Positions 34,210-35,384 of a stretch of 35,384 bases of DNA are shown here, piece by piece; within the stretch, counting starts at the first letter, position 1, and every line of letters starts with the position of its first letter. The notes under the pieces are model-generated. The model was given only the letters and a program-made list of their open reading frames with translations. It had not been told where the DNA came from and ran no database searches. Made by a program: the position numbers and the translations under genes. The stretch lies in the NCBI GenBank assembly GCA_005883965.1, contig VAWL01000135.1:1-35384 (forward strand), read 5' to 3'. This stretch comes from Actinomycetota bacterium (GTDB lineage Bacteria > Actinomycetota > Thermoleophilia > Gaiellales > Gaiellaceae).

Positions 34210-35384
34210 TTACTTCCGGCGGATCAATCCTCCACCGCCGAAGGCGGAGACGGCTGCCGGAGCTTGGCCGATCGGGCTTAGCGCCTGCTTCTGAACCGGC
34301 GCGATCGGGGCTTGAACCACCGGCGGGGCGGAAGCGGGCATGTTCGCCGCAACTGCGACCAGTGAGAGGCAGTCGTTTACGTAGGGTGCCGTCACCTGGA
34401 GCGTGTTCGAGCCAGTCGCCAGGGTGCTGAGGAAGCTGGACGGAAGCGAGAATGACTTGACGTCCCAGAGGTCACCCAACGCATTGGCAGGTCCAGCTGG
34501 CGTTGAAGCGCCCTGGAAGATCCCGCCCTCCTGCACGATCTGCGTCTCGTTCACAAAGATTGCTCCGTCGTCATTGCCATCGCCGCCGAAGTTCTGCCCG
34601 TCGCCGACGATGAAGTCGAGGCTCGCGCTGCCGGTCCCCGGCCACGGGACCCCAGTCAGCGTCTCGCTCCAGCTGTCCGCGGTGTCGGTTTCGTCGGCGA
34701 CGTTCGAGTCGTTCCCGCTCCAAAGCACGACGTTGCGCCAGTTCGCGGCATTGCCGTCGTTGTAGAAAACGATCAAGGACACGCCGTTGATGTCGGCGAT
34801 GATGCTGTTGCCTTCGTCTCGCTTGATGAAGTCGGCAAGGTCGAACGTCCCGCTCCCGCTTGTCAGCCCTGCGGTGACGAGGGTCGTGACGTCCGCCTCG
34901 TACGACTGGCTGTTCGTATAGGGCGCGCCATTGCCTGAGCCCCAGCAGTTGCTGGCCGCCGTGCCGATGTTCGCGCCCGTGATGGACTGGCCCCCGAACG
35001 ACACGGTTGCATTCGAGTTTGCATCGCTCGAACTTGTCGGGCCGTTCCACAAGAGCAACGCCTTGCTAACTGGGCCCGTAATGCCGCTGACGGCGATCGA
35101 CCCTGTGCCGTCGCCAACGTTGCCATTACCCGTGAACCCTCTCATGCCTCCGTAGCCGAACTCCTTGATCTCGGTATCGGTGGCTGTCAACTGCGCACCG
35201 CTCTGGGTGAAGGTCGTGCAGCTGGCGTTGTTGCACGTAGTGGTGCATGTCGAGCCGGTGCAGTTGGTGCTCGTCGAGACGTCCTGTCCACTCTGCGTGT
35301 TCTGGTACGGCACACCATCGACGGTCCCGTGCTGATTGGCCGTGCAGGTGCCAGGCGTATGGCAGTCGGCAAGGACGAGGTTGT
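34210..35384 (-). CDS. Probable exported/cell-surface protein, unknown function (5' end outside window)
   Basis: Frame open to the right edge (NLVLADCHTPGTCTANQHGTVDGVPYQNTQSGQ...); Cys/Thr/Asn-rich repeats then ALLLWNGPTSSSDANSNATVSFGGQ... and a Pro/Gly-rich C-terminus ending FGGGGLIRRK. Confidence 0.75.
   Translation of the reverse strand, partial: NLVLADCHTPGTCTANQHGTVDGVPYQNTQSGQDVSTSTNCTGSTCTTTCNNASCTTFTQSGAQLTATDTEIKEFGYGGMRGFTGNGNVGDGTGSIAVSGITGPVSKALLLWNGPTSSSDANSNATVSFGGQSITGANIGTAASNCWGSGNGAPYTNSQSYEADVTTLVTAGLTSGSGTFDLADFIKRDEGNSIIADINGVSLIVFYNDGNAANWRNVVLWSGNDSNVADETDTADSWSETLTGVPWPGTGSASLDFIVGDGQNFGGDGNDDGAIFVNETQIVQEGGIFQGASTPAGPANALGDLWDVKSFSLPSSFLSTLATGSNTLQVTAPYVNDCLSLVAVAANMPASAPPVVQAPIAPVQKQALSPIGQAPAAVSAFGGGGLIRRK

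Noticed and set aside
1-35384. Mobile element, prophage or defence island
   Set aside because: No transposase, integrase, phage structural, restriction or toxin-antitoxin gene was recognised in either strand.

Overview
This is a high-GC chromosomal window, probably from an uncultured actinobacterium of the Thermoleophilia/Gaiellales type (a guess from codon usage and gene style). No transposase, integrase, phage or CRISPR locus was seen. Recognisable genes: a frameshifted S8 subtilase, fabI, a membrane protein, a LuxR-type two-component pair, a membrane glycosyltransferase-like protein, an ECF sigma-factor operon, a glutamate-cysteine-ligase-like enzyme, RidA, a serine beta-lactamase-like protein, a double-propeller lipoprotein, a cNMP-binding protein, NUDIX, a diacylglycerol-kinase-like protein, DUF2231, thioredoxin, ileS, a 1273-aa multi-GAF kinase plus response regulator, a CAP protein, tRNA-Pro(UGG), a cyclase/AAA/TPR protein and a secreted protein running off the right edge. 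The main finding is at 9326..9784 (-): a BCP/AhpE-like peroxiredoxin whose peroxidatic Cys codon is an in-frame TGA (T-U-T-x-E-M context). A perfect 7-bp hairpin starts 14 nt downstream, as expected for a bacterial SECIS. This is a candidate selenoprotein that the ORF track truncates. It lies in a tightly packed operon: ECF sigma, TM beta-propeller anti-sigma candidate, secreted M14 peptidase-propeller fusion, Sec-peroxiredoxin, membrane protein. Two divergent promoter-like motifs with identical architecture (GATGGACC-N17-CGTA) sit between that operon and a divergent secreted-protein gene. Other points: a multi-GAF histidine kinase with the phospho-acceptor His replaced by Arg, a 446-bp perfect tandem duplication, a 156/157-bp duplicated oxidoreductase fragment at a suspicious junction, and a 7 x 12-bp repeat array bounded by inverted ends. 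The duplications and the frameshift mean assembly error must be excluded first.
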